The translations under genes and the position numbers were made by a program. Of a stretch of DNA of 64,000 bases, positions 16,452 through 26,031 are shown in pieces (the first letter of the stretch is position 1; each line of letters begins with the position of its first letter). Under the pieces are notes generated by a model. That model saw only the letters and a program-made list of their open reading frames with translations, ran no database searches and had not been told where the DNA came from. Source of the stretch: Pseudomonas neuropathica (GTDB lineage Bacteria > Pseudomonadota > Gammaproteobacteria > Pseudomonadales > Pseudomonadaceae); NCBI RefSeq assembly GCF_015461835.1, contig NZ_JACOPX010000004.1, forward strand, positions 62,001 to 126,000. The letters run 5' to 3'.

Positions 16452-17407
16452 TGAATACAAGCGTGGATAGCTCACCTTGGGCCAAAGACACTCTACTAAG
16501 CAAGGCTCAGCTGTACGCGGATCAGATGAGCACCTACTCACCTGATGACTGGCAGTTTGGGTTGTTTTCATCATTGGGATTGGAGTTTCTCGCTCGTGCA
16601 GCCCTCTCAAACATTTCACCGGTTCTCCTCGCGGATCAACAGAACTGGCGCAATTTGATGTACGCGATGGGGAAAGAGGCAACGAGCAAACAGTTCTCTG
16701 CCGTCTCGATCAGCACGAAAGAGGTCTTAGCCAGACTGACAGAGCTGCTTCCAACCTTCACTGCTGAGATTGCAGGCTTTTGCGCCAAGCATGTCGAGCG
16801 TAGAAACATCGAGCTGCACACTGGAGAAGCGGTATTTCTAACTGCCTCCAATTCTGAGTGGCTTCCTCGTTACTACCGAGCTTGCTCCGTGCTACTAGAG
16901 TCGATGGATAGACCGCTGAGCAGCCTCATGCCTGACGCCCAGAAAGCCAAGGAGATGATTGAGTCGCTGGAGGATGCATCCGCCAAAGCAGTGGATCAGG
17001 ACATCAAAGCCCATGCGAAGGTTTGGGGCAACAAAAGTGACAAGGAGAGGCGGGTCTCTGAAGCCCAGGCAGACGCTTGGGCTACAAGGCAAGCCGGTCA
17101 CCGCTGCCAATGTCCAGCTTGCAAGTCCGCAGCATTGCTACATGGCACCCCGATAGGGACGGTAGCAACAACAATTGGAGATGACGAGGTGACGCAGCGC
17201 CAAGGCATGCTTCCCTCCTCCTTCGAATGTGTTGCCTGCCTGCTCAAGATCTCCGGCTATTCGAAACTCTCCGCGTGCGGTCTCGGAAACGTCTTTACGG
17301 AGACGTCCAGATACTCAGCTGCAGAGTTCTTTGATCTCTATACCGAGGATGATCTTGAGGATGCGAAGCGCGAAGGCCACGATTACGAAAGGGACAACAA
17401 CGAGTAG
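16451..17407 (+). CDS. Unknown protein with HEPN-like RNxxxH motif and zinc ribbon
   Basis: A 318-aa protein of no family I recognise. Residues 118-123 read RNIELH, the R-N-x3-H signature of HEPN RNases, and they lie in a helix-rich N-terminal half, as expected for that fold. Residues 219-263 have C219-x-C221-x2-C224 and C260-x2-C263 and so can form a zinc ribbon. The C-terminus is acidic. The ATG overlaps the stop of the dioxygenase gene. If HEPN is right, the protein may be an RNase controlled by, or acting with, the dioxygenase. That is inference from two short motifs. Confidence 0.7.
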   Translation: MNTSVDSSPWAKDTLLSKAQLYADQMSTYSPDDWQFGLFSSLGLEFLARAALSNISPVLLADQQNWRNLMYAMGKEATSKQFSAVSISTKEVLARLTELLPTFTAEIAGFCAKHVERRNIELHTGEAVFLTASNSEWLPRYYRACSVLLESMDRPLSSLMPDAQKAKEMIESLEDASAKAVDQDIKAHAKVWGNKSDKERRVSEAQADAWATRQAGHRCQCPACKSAALLHGTPIGTVATTIGDDEVTQRQGMLPSSFECVACLLKISGYSKLSACGLGNVFTETSRYSAAEFFDLYTEDDLEDAKREGHDYERDNNE

Positions 17408-17858
17408 ACCTGGTCGGCTGAAGTACTCAGCCCCAACAATGGACCACGGTCGGCGGTAATAACAGCCGACCGATCAGAATCCCTATCTCGCTAACCTTCG
17501 AAACTACGTCACTTCCCCGCACCAACACCCACGACAACGCACGAGGAAGCCCTAGCTAGACTTGCCAACTTCTAAAATGAATGTAAAATCGGGCTATATC
17601 TTATACACGAACCAGATAAGCCTGTCAATATATGCTTAAATCGTTTTTCCAAAATTCTTTCGCCACCGCCCAGAATCCCAGTTTAGCTGCCCGGAAGTCT
17701 CACTCACCCACTGCCGGCACCCTTTCACACCTTCGACTTGAGGCAGCGACCACTGCTGCCTACGCACGAAAGCCCTCACTGCTCACCAACTTGGAGACGG
17801 AGGCGCTGTCGACTGCGAAAACCCCATCCTTCAATGCGACCTTTGGTGGGACAGGTCA
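17408..17858. other. Leader region of the GMT operon
   Basis: The first 170 bases are GC-poor (for example TGTAAAATCGGGCTATATCTTATACACG at about 17580-17610) and probably hold the operon promoter. A 76-codon frame fills the second half and is listed separately. Confidence 0.4.
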
Positions 17859-17862
17859 ATGA
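17632..17862 (+). CDS. Possible 76-aa leader protein of the GMT operon
   Basis: The frame ends in ATGA overlap with the recombinase start, as expected for a coupled gene. Composition is Ser/Thr/Ala-rich without clear domains (MLKSFFQNSFATAQN...), and there is no good ribosome-binding site before its ATG. It may be a leader peptide or chance. I keep it only because of the overlap and the otherwise empty gap. Confidence 0.3.
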   Translation: MLKSFFQNSFATAQNPSLAARKSHSPTAGTLSHLRLEAATTAAYARKPSLLTNLETEALSTAKTPSFNATFGGTGQ

Positions 17863-19238
17863 AGAATGTACGCCTCATAAATCGGGGAATTCCACGCCTC
17901 TATGAGACCGACACCGGCAAACCTATAGACGCATTCAACGCCTATTCGGATCTACTGTTCAACAATCTGTATCACTCAAGCGGCGCGAGCACTCCCACGA
18001 TCTACTGTCCCGATGTGGCCGAGTTCTTTGACTACGGGTACGAAACCGGAATCTTAGGTGCTAGGTGTCTCACCCCAGAGGCGGCACACGCGACTATGTG
18101 TCAGTACCGTAACTATCTGACTGAAGGTGCGCAGAGCAAAGACCTCGTCATCAGAAGAGCAGCCATCGCACTGAATCACCGACCTGTAAGTCCCGCGTTT
18201 GCGGCGCGCAAGATAGCAGCCGTCAACCATTTTCTACATAACAGTACGAGAGTGGCTCAAGACACTGCGGCACACCGGAGCATTCTTGCCGGAGAGAAAC
18301 CTCTTCCATCCGTGATGCCGTCGGTGATCGAACCCAGGCGAAGGAACCGGGCAGAAAGAGAGCGCATCTTTGAGGAAACGCTTCAATTCGGCACACCCAG
18401 AACCGATTTCGCTTTTGCCCGAGGCGGCATCCCCGGCCCCAAGGTAAAGCGCATCAATGCGAAGCGGGACTTTCCGACCGGCCATATCTTGAACCTGCTA
18501 CGCCACGCCCCCTCCGCATACTATCGCTGCCTCTGGGCACTACAAGCCGGGGGAGGCTTGCGGATTTCGGAAGCATTCTTGGTTCGCCGGGGCGACATTA
18601 ACTCCGAGAATAAAACTATTAGAATTGAAGATCCGAATAATCGTCGCGACCCTTCAAAGAAAAAGGAAAAGAAAAAAGACGGCTCCAATATCGCCTACAA
18701 AGGGCGCGAGACAGCATCAGTCATTATGTTTGAGCCCTATAAAAGTATATTTTTCGAGGCGCTGTACGAATACGAAAAAGAGCGACCAACTTCGTCTAGC
18801 GATTTCCTGTTCGTGTCAGAAAAACGAGAATCGCATGGCGAATCAGTTATTCAATCAGCTCAATTTAATACCACAACCAAAACCTATAACACAGAACTCA
18901 GAAAAGCCCAAATAGCAGCGGGTATTGCAGGAGAAGGTGGAAAGTTTTTTACCTCTCATAGCCTTCGCCACTTCTATGGTAACTGGGCACGAAACTGCGT
19001 CTACATCCCTGGACGCAACCGCGTGGGCCTTGAACTTTCCGAGATTCAACTTCTAATGGGTCACAAAGACATCAAGTCAACTGAACGCTATGCCAAGCTG
19101 GACGAACTAAACGTGGCGGCTGAGATAGCGTCAGCTAATCAGCTTGTTCACGGCTGGAGCACATCCTATAGCGCTGATCTGGTTAGAGCACAAACCTACG
19201 CGCGACTTGCAGATGAACTCCTGGCGAGGGCAGCCTAA
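17859..19238 (+). CDS. gmtY: Tyrosine recombinase, GmtY-like
   Basis: A 459-aa site-specific recombinase. The catalytic set is complete: R235 (GGGLRISEAF), H367-x2-R370 (HSLRHFYG), H402 (LLMGHKDI) and nucleophile Y411 (STERYAKL). An N-terminal SAM-like arm covers about residues 60-140, and a Lys/Arg-rich insert (SKKKEKKKDG, about 266-275) sits in the catalytic domain. The gene overlaps the next by 1 base. The order recombinase, 1124-aa recombinase, small protein is that of the gamma-mobile-trio, so this should be the enzyme that integrates and excises the island at tRNA-Gly. Confidence 0.85.
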   Translation: MKNVRLINRGIPRLYETDTGKPIDAFNAYSDLLFNNLYHSSGASTPTIYCPDVAEFFDYGYETGILGARCLTPEAAHATMCQYRNYLTEGAQSKDLVIRRAAIALNHRPVSPAFAARKIAAVNHFLHNSTRVAQDTAAHRSILAGEKPLPSVMPSVIEPRRRNRAERERIFEETLQFGTPRTDFAFARGGIPGPKVKRINAKRDFPTGHILNLLRHAPSAYYRCLWALQAGGGLRISEAFLVRRGDINSENKTIRIEDPNNRRDPSKKKEKKKDGSNIAYKGRETASVIMFEPYKSIFFEALYEYEKERPTSSSDFLFVSEKRESHGESVIQSAQFNTTTKTYNTELRKAQIAAGIAGEGGKFFTSHSLRHFYGNWARNCVYIPGRNRVGLELSEIQLLMGHKDIKSTERYAKLDELNVAAEIASANQLVHGWSTSYSADLVRAQTYARLADELLARAA

Positions 19239-22200
19239 TGATCAATACATCCGATTCGATCATCTGGACAAAAAAAGGGACTATCTGTCGAGCAATCGAG
19301 ATTCTGAAAGACCTAGAATGCACCAGTGCTACAAATGCAAAATACAATGGGAAGCCCATAGAAGAAATCTTTAACCTTCAGACTCGCTCCCGAATAGCTC
19401 TGTGTATCTTAATTCGGAAGACAGATATCGAGCGATTCAGCAATGAGACATTTGACACTCTTTATAATATCACAACAACCCCAAAGACAGACAGGCGTCA
19501 TCTGAAAGAACTCTACGAAAACGTGGTAGGAACCCCTCCTGCTTACCTAGAGGATGTTGAGGGCCTTCGCTCTCCGCTTCGGGCAATGTTTGCAATTTTG
19601 TGGTCGGAAGGCGCCCTCACCTTACCCTATACATTCAACCTAGACGGAGCCTGGCAAAAATTCCCGGAACTCAAAGAAATCAGCCACGGGTTCATTCATA
19701 ATTTCACAAAGAACTCACCAACGCTATTCAAATACGCGCGCGCATTCCAGTATAGAACCACTTGGCATACGCTAGCAGACGTTTCATTTTCTGAACTATG
19801 GGAAGCCGCACCCAAAGTTATTGACATTCAAAAAGTGATAAGAGACTCTGGGCAACTTAAAAATCTGGATTTCGGCTACCTGTCTTTTATAAAGCTGATT
19901 TCAGAACACCATCCTGGAATTGTCTCTCCAGACCAGTATTTTCATTTGGAAAAATACCACCAACATCTTCAACAAAAGCCAAGGGCTTCAACCGCTCTGG
20001 AAAACCGCCAAAGCTTTGAAGCATTCAGGGATATGTGGGGAGTAGATTTGGAGTCATGGAAAAATATGACTCCCAAGCAGCGCGAGCACCTGCGCTATGA
20101 AAAGCGAACCCACCACTTACATGTCGCTTATCAGTTAGCGAATCAACAAGAGGCTACCGAAAAGCGGAAGGCCGTCATCATCGAGGCTCAGGAAAACTCT
20201 ACGCCCGAGGAATTAGCTAAGGTTATAAAAAAAGCGGTTACTCGCACTTCAAAAGACTTCTCATGGTTGGCTAATGGCGCTTATATTGGACTAGAAAATG
20301 TCAACATAGACTATCTATCATCCCACTGGAAAGCTGCTATTGGCCTTCTGAGCGATCATCTTGACAAGAAGGGTATACATGGGCGAGCCAGAAACAATTA
20401 TTACATCGAAGTGACATTACTGCTAGATTACATTTTTTGCTATCTGCCTCTCTGGAAGCAAAAGAACCAAAACAGCATAGTTGACTTACCTCGCTTACTC
20501 ACCGATTTCCATCGTACAGTATTCTGGAGCGATGACTACGTAGATACTGAAAACACATACCCAGATTCCGAAGAATACGCCGCCAGCAACGACGAACTAA
20601 GCATCCTCAGAAAAAAGAACCTGCCACTCACGGCAATTCAATTTTATCTGCAATGCTATAGCCGGAAGACAGCCGCATCATTTGTATCAACCATCCATCT
20701 TCTATTTGACCTAGCGTGCGCAAAAGGCGTAGATCGCTATATCGATGATGAGGCGCTTAACGACGGAACTCTTGTCAACCCGGTATTTCCCAAGCTCGAC
20801 TCGCCAGGGAGCGGCGGGCGGACGAAGACTGACAAAGTTATCCTTCCGCTAGCTTCAGTTCCAGTTGCAAAAGAGTACATGCTTGCAATCGACGACATAG
20901 GGACTACGATACGAGCGAAGATTCTGGCTGGCGAAGTGTCTGCCGAAATTCAAAATAAGATCAGATCAGGAGATTGGATTGATTTGGAAGAAGTTGGAAT
21001 AGCTTATACTATCAAGCTAATCAACCCCAACACTCAAGCCATTGCTAAGGAGATACCGCTCCAAAGAATCGCAAATGCATACCACTGGCACCATGGTCAT
21101 TACAACGGCAAATTGGCCTGGATACCATGGCTATCAGCAAACAGGATGCTCACTGTTGCGATGTATGGCGGCCTGCGTATGCAAAACTGCCAATGGCTCG
21201 ATATAATATCATTCGATAAATATTATTCACCTGAAAAAACCGTACTCGGATATACCACTCTATTCGTCAATACAGATAAAAATGGGGACAGCAGGCCCGT
21301 CTCGTTACCAACAGAAGTTTTTGAGCGTTTACTGGAAGAGCGCCAATTTCAAAGTTCTTGGCGCCCTGTAACCCCGATTCACTACGAAAACAACCCTAAG
21401 GATCAAAAATATGGGGAAATTCATCCATTATTCAGAAGCCCATTTAATAAGAATGACTTGCCCTTTTCGGACAACGCATACTCTAGCAAGTGGATCAGAG
21501 TACTGAATGGAGTTGAGTCCGTATACAATTCGATTGTACCACACCATAAAAAACATAGCTTTACAACTGTCAACTCTAAAGGGTTAACGCTAGCAGTTCA
21601 TACGCCGCACGCACTGCGTGCCACATGGATTACTTACATGGGGATTTATGGGCACCTTCCTCCGGCGATAATGGGAGAACAAGTGGCGCATGCCAATCCG
21701 AAATCGAGCATCTATTATACAGCCCCCACTCTTCAGCAAACGGAAGAGCATATTCGCGCAGCTGAAATCAAGGCTAGTCAAGCGAGTTGGGACTCGCTGT
21801 GGCATGAACAATCTGCACAAACACCGCAAAATGGTTTGAAAGCGGCATGGCAAGCCGATGCCGCGAGGGCCGCACAAAGCCATGGCTTAGTCAGCCTGAG
21901 CTCGCCTGTCGTTGAACTAGAGAATGCAGGACTAAAACTTATCAAGCTTCAAAATGTAACGGATATTGGATGGTACCAATTATGCGCTTGCATGGCCAAT
22001 GGTAAATGCCCAAAAGAATTGTTGGCATTTACTACCTGCGCTAAGACCTGTGGAATGTGTCCACACGCCGTATTTGGTGTAAGCCACCTCCCTGCTATTA
22101 ACGCGAAGATGCGCTTTCTCATCGATGAGTGCGAATCACTTCAAGAGCAGTTAACTGCAACTTCAACAGCTCAGCCTGCCTCACAGACCACACATGATCT

Positions 22201-22612
22201 TCACCATTTATTGACCGTATCGAAACTAGAGCTAGCAGGCCTTGAGCAGGTTCGGCAAATCCTAAATAAGCACATGGAAAGTGAAGAATATAGAACAAAG
22301 TACATTTCTCGACACGGGGATCTCCGTGACCGTTGTTTAGAATATGACAACCAGGATCCTGTTCAACGCTTTCTTGCGAACATCATTGATGGTCGCGAGT
22401 TCCCTGCTTTTACCGCTAAAAACTATCTTATTCGCCTGAAAAAAATTGCATCTCAGCCACACCTGTTGTCCATTGCTCTGGCAAAACCTGAAGAAAGGGA
22501 GATCATTGCAAATCAAATAATTTACATGCTCGACAACACAGGCATTACAATACCTGAGCTTGCTCAGCGCATGGAAGACCAAACACTTTTCAGAATTGGA
22601 CACGCAGCATGA
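19238..22612 (+). CDS. gmtZ: Large tyrosine recombinase-like protein, GmtZ-like (VPA1269 family)
   Basis: A 1124-aa protein. A long N-terminal part of unknown function (about 560 residues) is followed by a tyrosine-recombinase core: R647 (GGLRMQNCQW), H791-x2-R794 (TPHALRATW), H818 (GEQVAHANP) and Tyr at 826-827. The catalytic residues look intact. A Cys-rich segment, CAKTCGMCPHAVFGVSHL, follows near residue 945 and may bind zinc. It overlaps both neighbours (1 and 4 bases), so all are made together. Length and position fit the VPA1269/GmtZ family. It probably works with GmtY as the second strand-exchange or end-bridging protein, by analogy with TnpA/TnpB of Tn554. Confidence 0.82.
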   Translation: MINTSDSIIWTKKGTICRAIEILKDLECTSATNAKYNGKPIEEIFNLQTRSRIALCILIRKTDIERFSNETFDTLYNITTTPKTDRRHLKELYENVVGTPPAYLEDVEGLRSPLRAMFAILWSEGALTLPYTFNLDGAWQKFPELKEISHGFIHNFTKNSPTLFKYARAFQYRTTWHTLADVSFSELWEAAPKVIDIQKVIRDSGQLKNLDFGYLSFIKLISEHHPGIVSPDQYFHLEKYHQHLQQKPRASTALENRQSFEAFRDMWGVDLESWKNMTPKQREHLRYEKRTHHLHVAYQLANQQEATEKRKAVIIEAQENSTPEELAKVIKKAVTRTSKDFSWLANGAYIGLENVNIDYLSSHWKAAIGLLSDHLDKKGIHGRARNNYYIEVTLLLDYIFCYLPLWKQKNQNSIVDLPRLLTDFHRTVFWSDDYVDTENTYPDSEEYAASNDELSILRKKNLPLTAIQFYLQCYSRKTAASFVSTIHLLFDLACAKGVDRYIDDEALNDGTLVNPVFPKLDSPGSGGRTKTDKVILPLASVPVAKEYMLAIDDIGTTIRAKILAGEVSAEIQNKIRSGDWIDLEEVGIAYTIKLINPNTQAIAKEIPLQRIANAYHWHHGHYNGKLAWIPWLSANRMLTVAMYGGLRMQNCQWLDIISFDKYYSPEKTVLGYTTLFVNTDKNGDSRPVSLPTEVFERLLEERQFQSSWRPVTPIHYENNPKDQKYGEIHPLFRSPFNKNDLPFSDNAYSSKWIRVLNGVESVYNSIVPHHKKHSFTTVNSKGLTLAVHTPHALRATWITYMGIYGHLPPAIMGEQVAHANPKSSIYYTAPTLQQTEEHIRAAEIKASQASWDSLWHEQSAQTPQNGLKAAWQADAARAAQSHGLVSLSSPVVELENAGLKLIKLQNVTDIGWYQLCACMANGKCPKELLAFTTCAKTCGMCPHAVFGVSHLPAINAKMRFLIDECESLQEQLTATSTAQPASQTTHDLHHLLTVSKLELAGLEQVRQILNKHMESEEYRTKYISRHGDLRDRCLEYDNQDPVQRFLANIIDGREFPAFTAKNYLIRLKKIASQPHLLSIALAKPEEREIIANQIIYMLDNTGITIPELAQRMEDQTLFRIGHAA

Positions 22613-23238
22613 GCAAAGCAAATGCTCACCTCGAAAAACATCAAACCGACCAGCTTGATGCCACTCTAAGGCGGTTAGATGAGACTCTTTCCGAGTGGGT
22701 TTCGACCAAAAAAAAATTCAAGTCTCTTTCTAAGTTAGCTACAGAGCTAGCTAAAACTCTTGGATACGATAGGACGCTTTTCCTTGCTAAGCCCAACCCT
22801 AAAAAATCTCAGAACCATGGGATACATCGCGTATTAGTCGACAAATACGTAGGACGGCTAGTTCCCGGCAAACCTATAGTCCCCTATGAAGTACTGGAAG
22901 CTAACCTTAAGAAGACTCAGCGTCAGCTTGCCATGATTGAAGATGCCTATAAGGCTGGCTTGAGAAGGAAAAATACACTTCAGCCAGAAGCGGATTCAAA
23001 CACCACTCAGTTCAATTTTTTCTATGAGTTCGAACAGACTTGTTTGGTTTTACAAAAGCTTTTGCGACACCCGAATACTGGCTTGGAGATAATTGACGGA
23101 GAACTATATGACACAGCACCTATCGTTGGTGACATCGTCCTCATCTGCAAAGCCGAGCGCTGCAAACCCTACCTCGACTGGCAGTCAGGTAAAGGGAACC
23201 TTGCTCGCAAACTTCTCAGCGCTGACAACCCAGAGTGA
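22609..23238 (+). CDS. gmtX: Small GMT partner, GmtX-like
   Basis: A 209-aa protein overlapping gmtZ by 4 bases. It begins with helices rich in Lys and Leu; KKFKSLSKLATELAKTLGYDRTLF (about residues 32-55) looks like a helix-turn-helix. A predicted coiled helix follows (EANLKKTQRQLAMIEDAYK). No catalytic motif is visible. It fits the third, small member of the gamma-mobile-trio, comparable in place to TnpC of Tn554, and may set orientation or regulate recombination. Its 3' end overlaps the next frame by about 130 bases if that gene starts at 23108. Confidence 0.75.
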   Translation: MSKANAHLEKHQTDQLDATLRRLDETLSEWVSTKKKFKSLSKLATELAKTLGYDRTLFLAKPNPKKSQNHGIHRVLVDKYVGRLVPGKPIVPYEVLEANLKKTQRQLAMIEDAYKAGLRRKNTLQPEADSNTTQFNFFYEFEQTCLVLQKLLRHPNTGLEIIDGELYDTAPIVGDIVLICKAERCKPYLDWQSGKGNLARKLLSADNPE

Positions 23239-23599
23239 CGACGCAGTCAAACTAAAAAAATGGGCGATTTCAGTGCTCTCTGAAGGCCATCCGCTAGTAA
23301 TGCGCGCGGGCAACTTGCAATTGTCTTGGGTGGCGAGCGAAAGCGGCATCGACCGCCAGAAGTTTTACCCTGGTCGAGGGCCGAAAGACCTTCATGATCT
23401 GATAGCGGCGCTGTCGGAATACGCAAAGTCCTGCCCGCCCTCATCGACTTGCTCAAGTCGAAAACCAGGTAACGACGTATCTGCGCTTCGGGCGGCCTTG
23501 AAGGCACAACACCTAAAATCACGCGAGCTCAGAGCAGAGGTCAACCGGTTGAAGCTCATGCATGACCTGATTCACTCTGGAAAGCCCATGGTCTATTGA
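23108..23599 (+). CDS. Fourth gene of GMT operon, HTH-like small protein
   Basis: The frame gives up to 163 aa from ATG 23108; a TTG at 23201 after AAAGGGA would give about 132 aa and avoid the long overlap with gmtX, so the start is uncertain. The segment WVASESGIDRQKFYPGRGPKDLHDLI resembles the HTH-like part of the GmtX-like protein (both read ..la...GyDR..F..). A basic coiled-coil tail follows (SALRAALKAQHLKSRELRAEVNRLK). It ends in TGATG overlap with the next gene and is therefore coupled to it. Function unknown; a DNA-binding helper of the recombinases is likely. Confidence 0.65.
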   Translation: MTQHLSLVTSSSSAKPSAANPTSTGSQVKGTLLANFSALTTQSDDAVKLKKWAISVLSEGHPLVMRAGNLQLSWVASESGIDRQKFYPGRGPKDLHDLIAALSEYAKSCPPSSTCSSRKPGNDVSALRAALKAQHLKSRELRAEVNRLKLMHDLIHSGKPMVY

Positions 23600-25452
23600 T
23601 GAAGCAATACCTAGTGATAAGCGTCCTCCACCGACTTGATCGACGTACCGTCTTCTCCACAATCGACATCAGCAGAAATCGGCCAGAACGCATCGTCATA
23701 GACACGAATGAGATCGCCTCTCCGATCCTACCCGGTCTCGTCTTCGAAATTAAGCTCAGCTACCGATCTGGACGCCCCCAGCTTGCTTACTCCCGCCCTG
23801 TAGGTCATACGCCTGAGAGCATTCGTATGGCATTTGATCGGGGAATAATTGGGGCCCAGCTCCATCTACCACGAGCGATCAAAAAGCTCATCCATCAACG
23901 GGCCAATGCTATATCCGACTGGCTCAATCTCGCAGATATCTCCCACCTCACGGCTCCAATCAATGAGCCATACGCCACCCAAATATGGCTTGAGATTTCA
24001 AGCCAACGACAAGATCAGCAGATTCTGATGGAGCTGATTTCAGCTGGATTGAATCAACTGCAAGCTGAACGGTATCTGCAGTGCTATGGCGTTAACGCGT
24101 CCTCGCATTTGGCAGCCGTCCCCCAGACTGCATGGCCATTTGTGAACAACGGGATAGTTGCGGTGAAGGGGCAACAGGGGGATGTTGCTGAAAGCACCAA
24201 TACCTCATTTGAGCTGCTGCTTTGGCTTCAAGACCAGGCGAATCGGGGTCACACTCTGTGTGCACGTAGTGAAATCCCGCCAGAGCTACGCCCTGCGTTG
24301 GACATCTGCGTGGAGAACCACTGGGTAAGGGCCGATGAAAAGAAGATTCAGTTGAGCTCGCACGCCGTACTGCAATCAAAGCTCAGGGAAAAGCTTGAAG
24401 GATTAACTGCCAATTTTTTTCCGACCTACAGCGACCCAGAGATAGAGTTTGCGTCTTCACGGCTTGCAGGGCTTTCAGGAAGGGTCACTATGGATTTTTA
24501 TGCCCTCCTCCCCCTGCTGGTGAATCAACAAGTTGTGATGGTGAACTACGGCTCACTGACCGAGCTTGCACAGCTCATTGAAGAATACTCAGCTTTAGTC
24601 CAGACCCTTCACTGGAACCCTCCCCAAATTGCAACCTATTCAGAGCAGAGAACTCACGAATTGGCCAAATGGCTTCCTTATGAAGAGATCGTCCCTTTTT
24701 ACCAGACAGCCCCTCATCGAGCCCGCCCTGGACAAAGCCGGATCGTGATCGACTTCGACCGATTTACACTTAGCGATCTAGTCGTTCTGCTTGAACAGGT
24801 GGGGAATGAAGATCAACTGATTCTCATCAGCCATCATGCGGCAGAACCCTGCGCCCTACGCCGTAGATTCCATTTGAGACAGCTACGAAGTTATTTCCAT
24901 ACCGTGGCTCTCGACTGCAGTGTACGAGCCCCAGAATTTCCTCCGGCAGCCAGTGATGCTGAAATCGATGAAGCGATTGGCCATGGGCATACGATCATCT
25001 CGGATGATATCGACGTTATTCAGCAGATCAACTCATGTCGCAAAGCTGCTGGCACTCTAAAATTGGTGACCACTGATGGCGGCTATTTCAAGCATCAACC
25101 AGTGCTGTTCCAGCCCAGAGGCGCTCGTCGCTTTGACTCTTTTATAGGTGTAATCATCTCAACGACAGACAAAGGCTTAATGGTCAACGTCGCCGGAGTG
25201 GTAAGGCAACTGACGAACGAGTTTGTCAGTGGGTGTAAGACATCGAAGGCATATGCAATCGGCGTCTTTGATGCGGTACGAATCGGTGTAAATCGCGGTG
25301 TGCTTCTCACATGTCACGACCATGGCCTAGCGGAATACTTGCGCGACTCTGGTACAGAGATAGTCCGACATTATGCTCTGCCAGCCCCACTCAGTAACGG
25401 CACAGTCTCTTCAGGTCAGCGGATTACGCCGCTGGTTGAGGGGCTAAACTAA
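23599..25452 (+). CDS. RecD2-like protein with degenerate helicase motifs
   Basis: A 617-aa protein, start ATG overlapping the previous stop (TGATG). The layout follows RecD2: an N-terminal domain, a helix-hairpin-helix (ISAGLNQLQAERYLQCYGVN, about 145-164), a winged-helix part (about 200-270) and helicase-like domains. Where RecD2 has GGPGTGKT there is VVMVNYGSLTELAQ, and where the Walker B DE lies there is IVIDFDRFTLSDLVV; Lys of Walker A and the DE pair are absent. A C-terminal UvrD/RecD-like domain (GVFDAVRIGVNRGVLLTCHDHG) remains. It is therefore probably a DNA-binding structural protein, not a motor. Fifth gene of the operon. Confidence 0.65.
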   Translation: MKQYLVISVLHRLDRRTVFSTIDISRNRPERIVIDTNEIASPILPGLVFEIKLSYRSGRPQLAYSRPVGHTPESIRMAFDRGIIGAQLHLPRAIKKLIHQRANAISDWLNLADISHLTAPINEPYATQIWLEISSQRQDQQILMELISAGLNQLQAERYLQCYGVNASSHLAAVPQTAWPFVNNGIVAVKGQQGDVAESTNTSFELLLWLQDQANRGHTLCARSEIPPELRPALDICVENHWVRADEKKIQLSSHAVLQSKLREKLEGLTANFFPTYSDPEIEFASSRLAGLSGRVTMDFYALLPLLVNQQVVMVNYGSLTELAQLIEEYSALVQTLHWNPPQIATYSEQRTHELAKWLPYEEIVPFYQTAPHRARPGQSRIVIDFDRFTLSDLVVLLEQVGNEDQLILISHHAAEPCALRRRFHLRQLRSYFHTVALDCSVRAPEFPPAASDAEIDEAIGHGHTIISDDIDVIQQINSCRKAAGTLKLVTTDGGYFKHQPVLFQPRGARRFDSFIGVIISTTDKGLMVNVAGVVRQLTNEFVSGCKTSKAYAIGVFDAVRIGVNRGVLLTCHDHGLAEYLRDSGTEIVRHYALPAPLSNGTVSSGQRITPLVEGLN

Positions 25453-25665
25453 AGACAGTTGACGGGCCTTAAACAGACGCTTTGGTGGCTAGACGGTGGC
25501 GGGGTCTAACGCAACAAGGTGCCCTGAACAATCGCTCACACGCTCATGAGTCATATGAACTCTGGGACTAGGGCCGAAATTGTTATAAAGGTGGACGACT
25601 GATGAAGCTATTAAGTGTTTGGCAGAGCCAAAACGCCCAAGCTTAAAGTTAGCAGCAAGTAACCC

Positions 25666-26028
25666 TCAAGATCTGCGGCTGCGCTTGAATGCGACCAGCG
25701 CCTCAAGCGCCTGAGCAACACTCCATCCCTCACGCTCCGTATCGATAACAAAATCCGCGTGAAACGCAGCAGGATCAGTCTCCGTAAAGTCTGGATAACC
25801 CACTTCGGCATGCTTTCGCGCGTTATCAATCACAGATTACAGCCCCTCACGCTCAGCCAGTGACACCGCCTTTTTTAGATTCAACGGTGTTACTCCAGTC
25901 AAAGGATAGGCGCAGATCATAAACCAGGCCGGCGGCAGCATAAGTGCCGAAGACGGTAAACCGAAAGCAAGGCGTCTTGCTTGCTCACAGCGTCGCGCAA
26001 AGCGAAACAGAACCTCTATCCGATCCCA
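25666..26028 (-). pseudogene. C-terminal remnant of a P-loop/kinase-like protein
   Basis: Read on the minus strand, one frame gives a protein-like sequence (FRFARRCEQARRLAFGLP..., then KKAVSLAEREGL), an in-frame TAA, and VIDNARKHAEVGYPDFTE... to a normal stop. The composition and flow across the stop look like a decayed gene; the end resembles small P-loop kinase-like proteins of Pseudomonas, which is a weak guess. The 5' part is missing: the frame starts directly after the stop of the regulator gene at 26032. Confidence 0.5.
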
Positions 26029-26031
26029 AAA

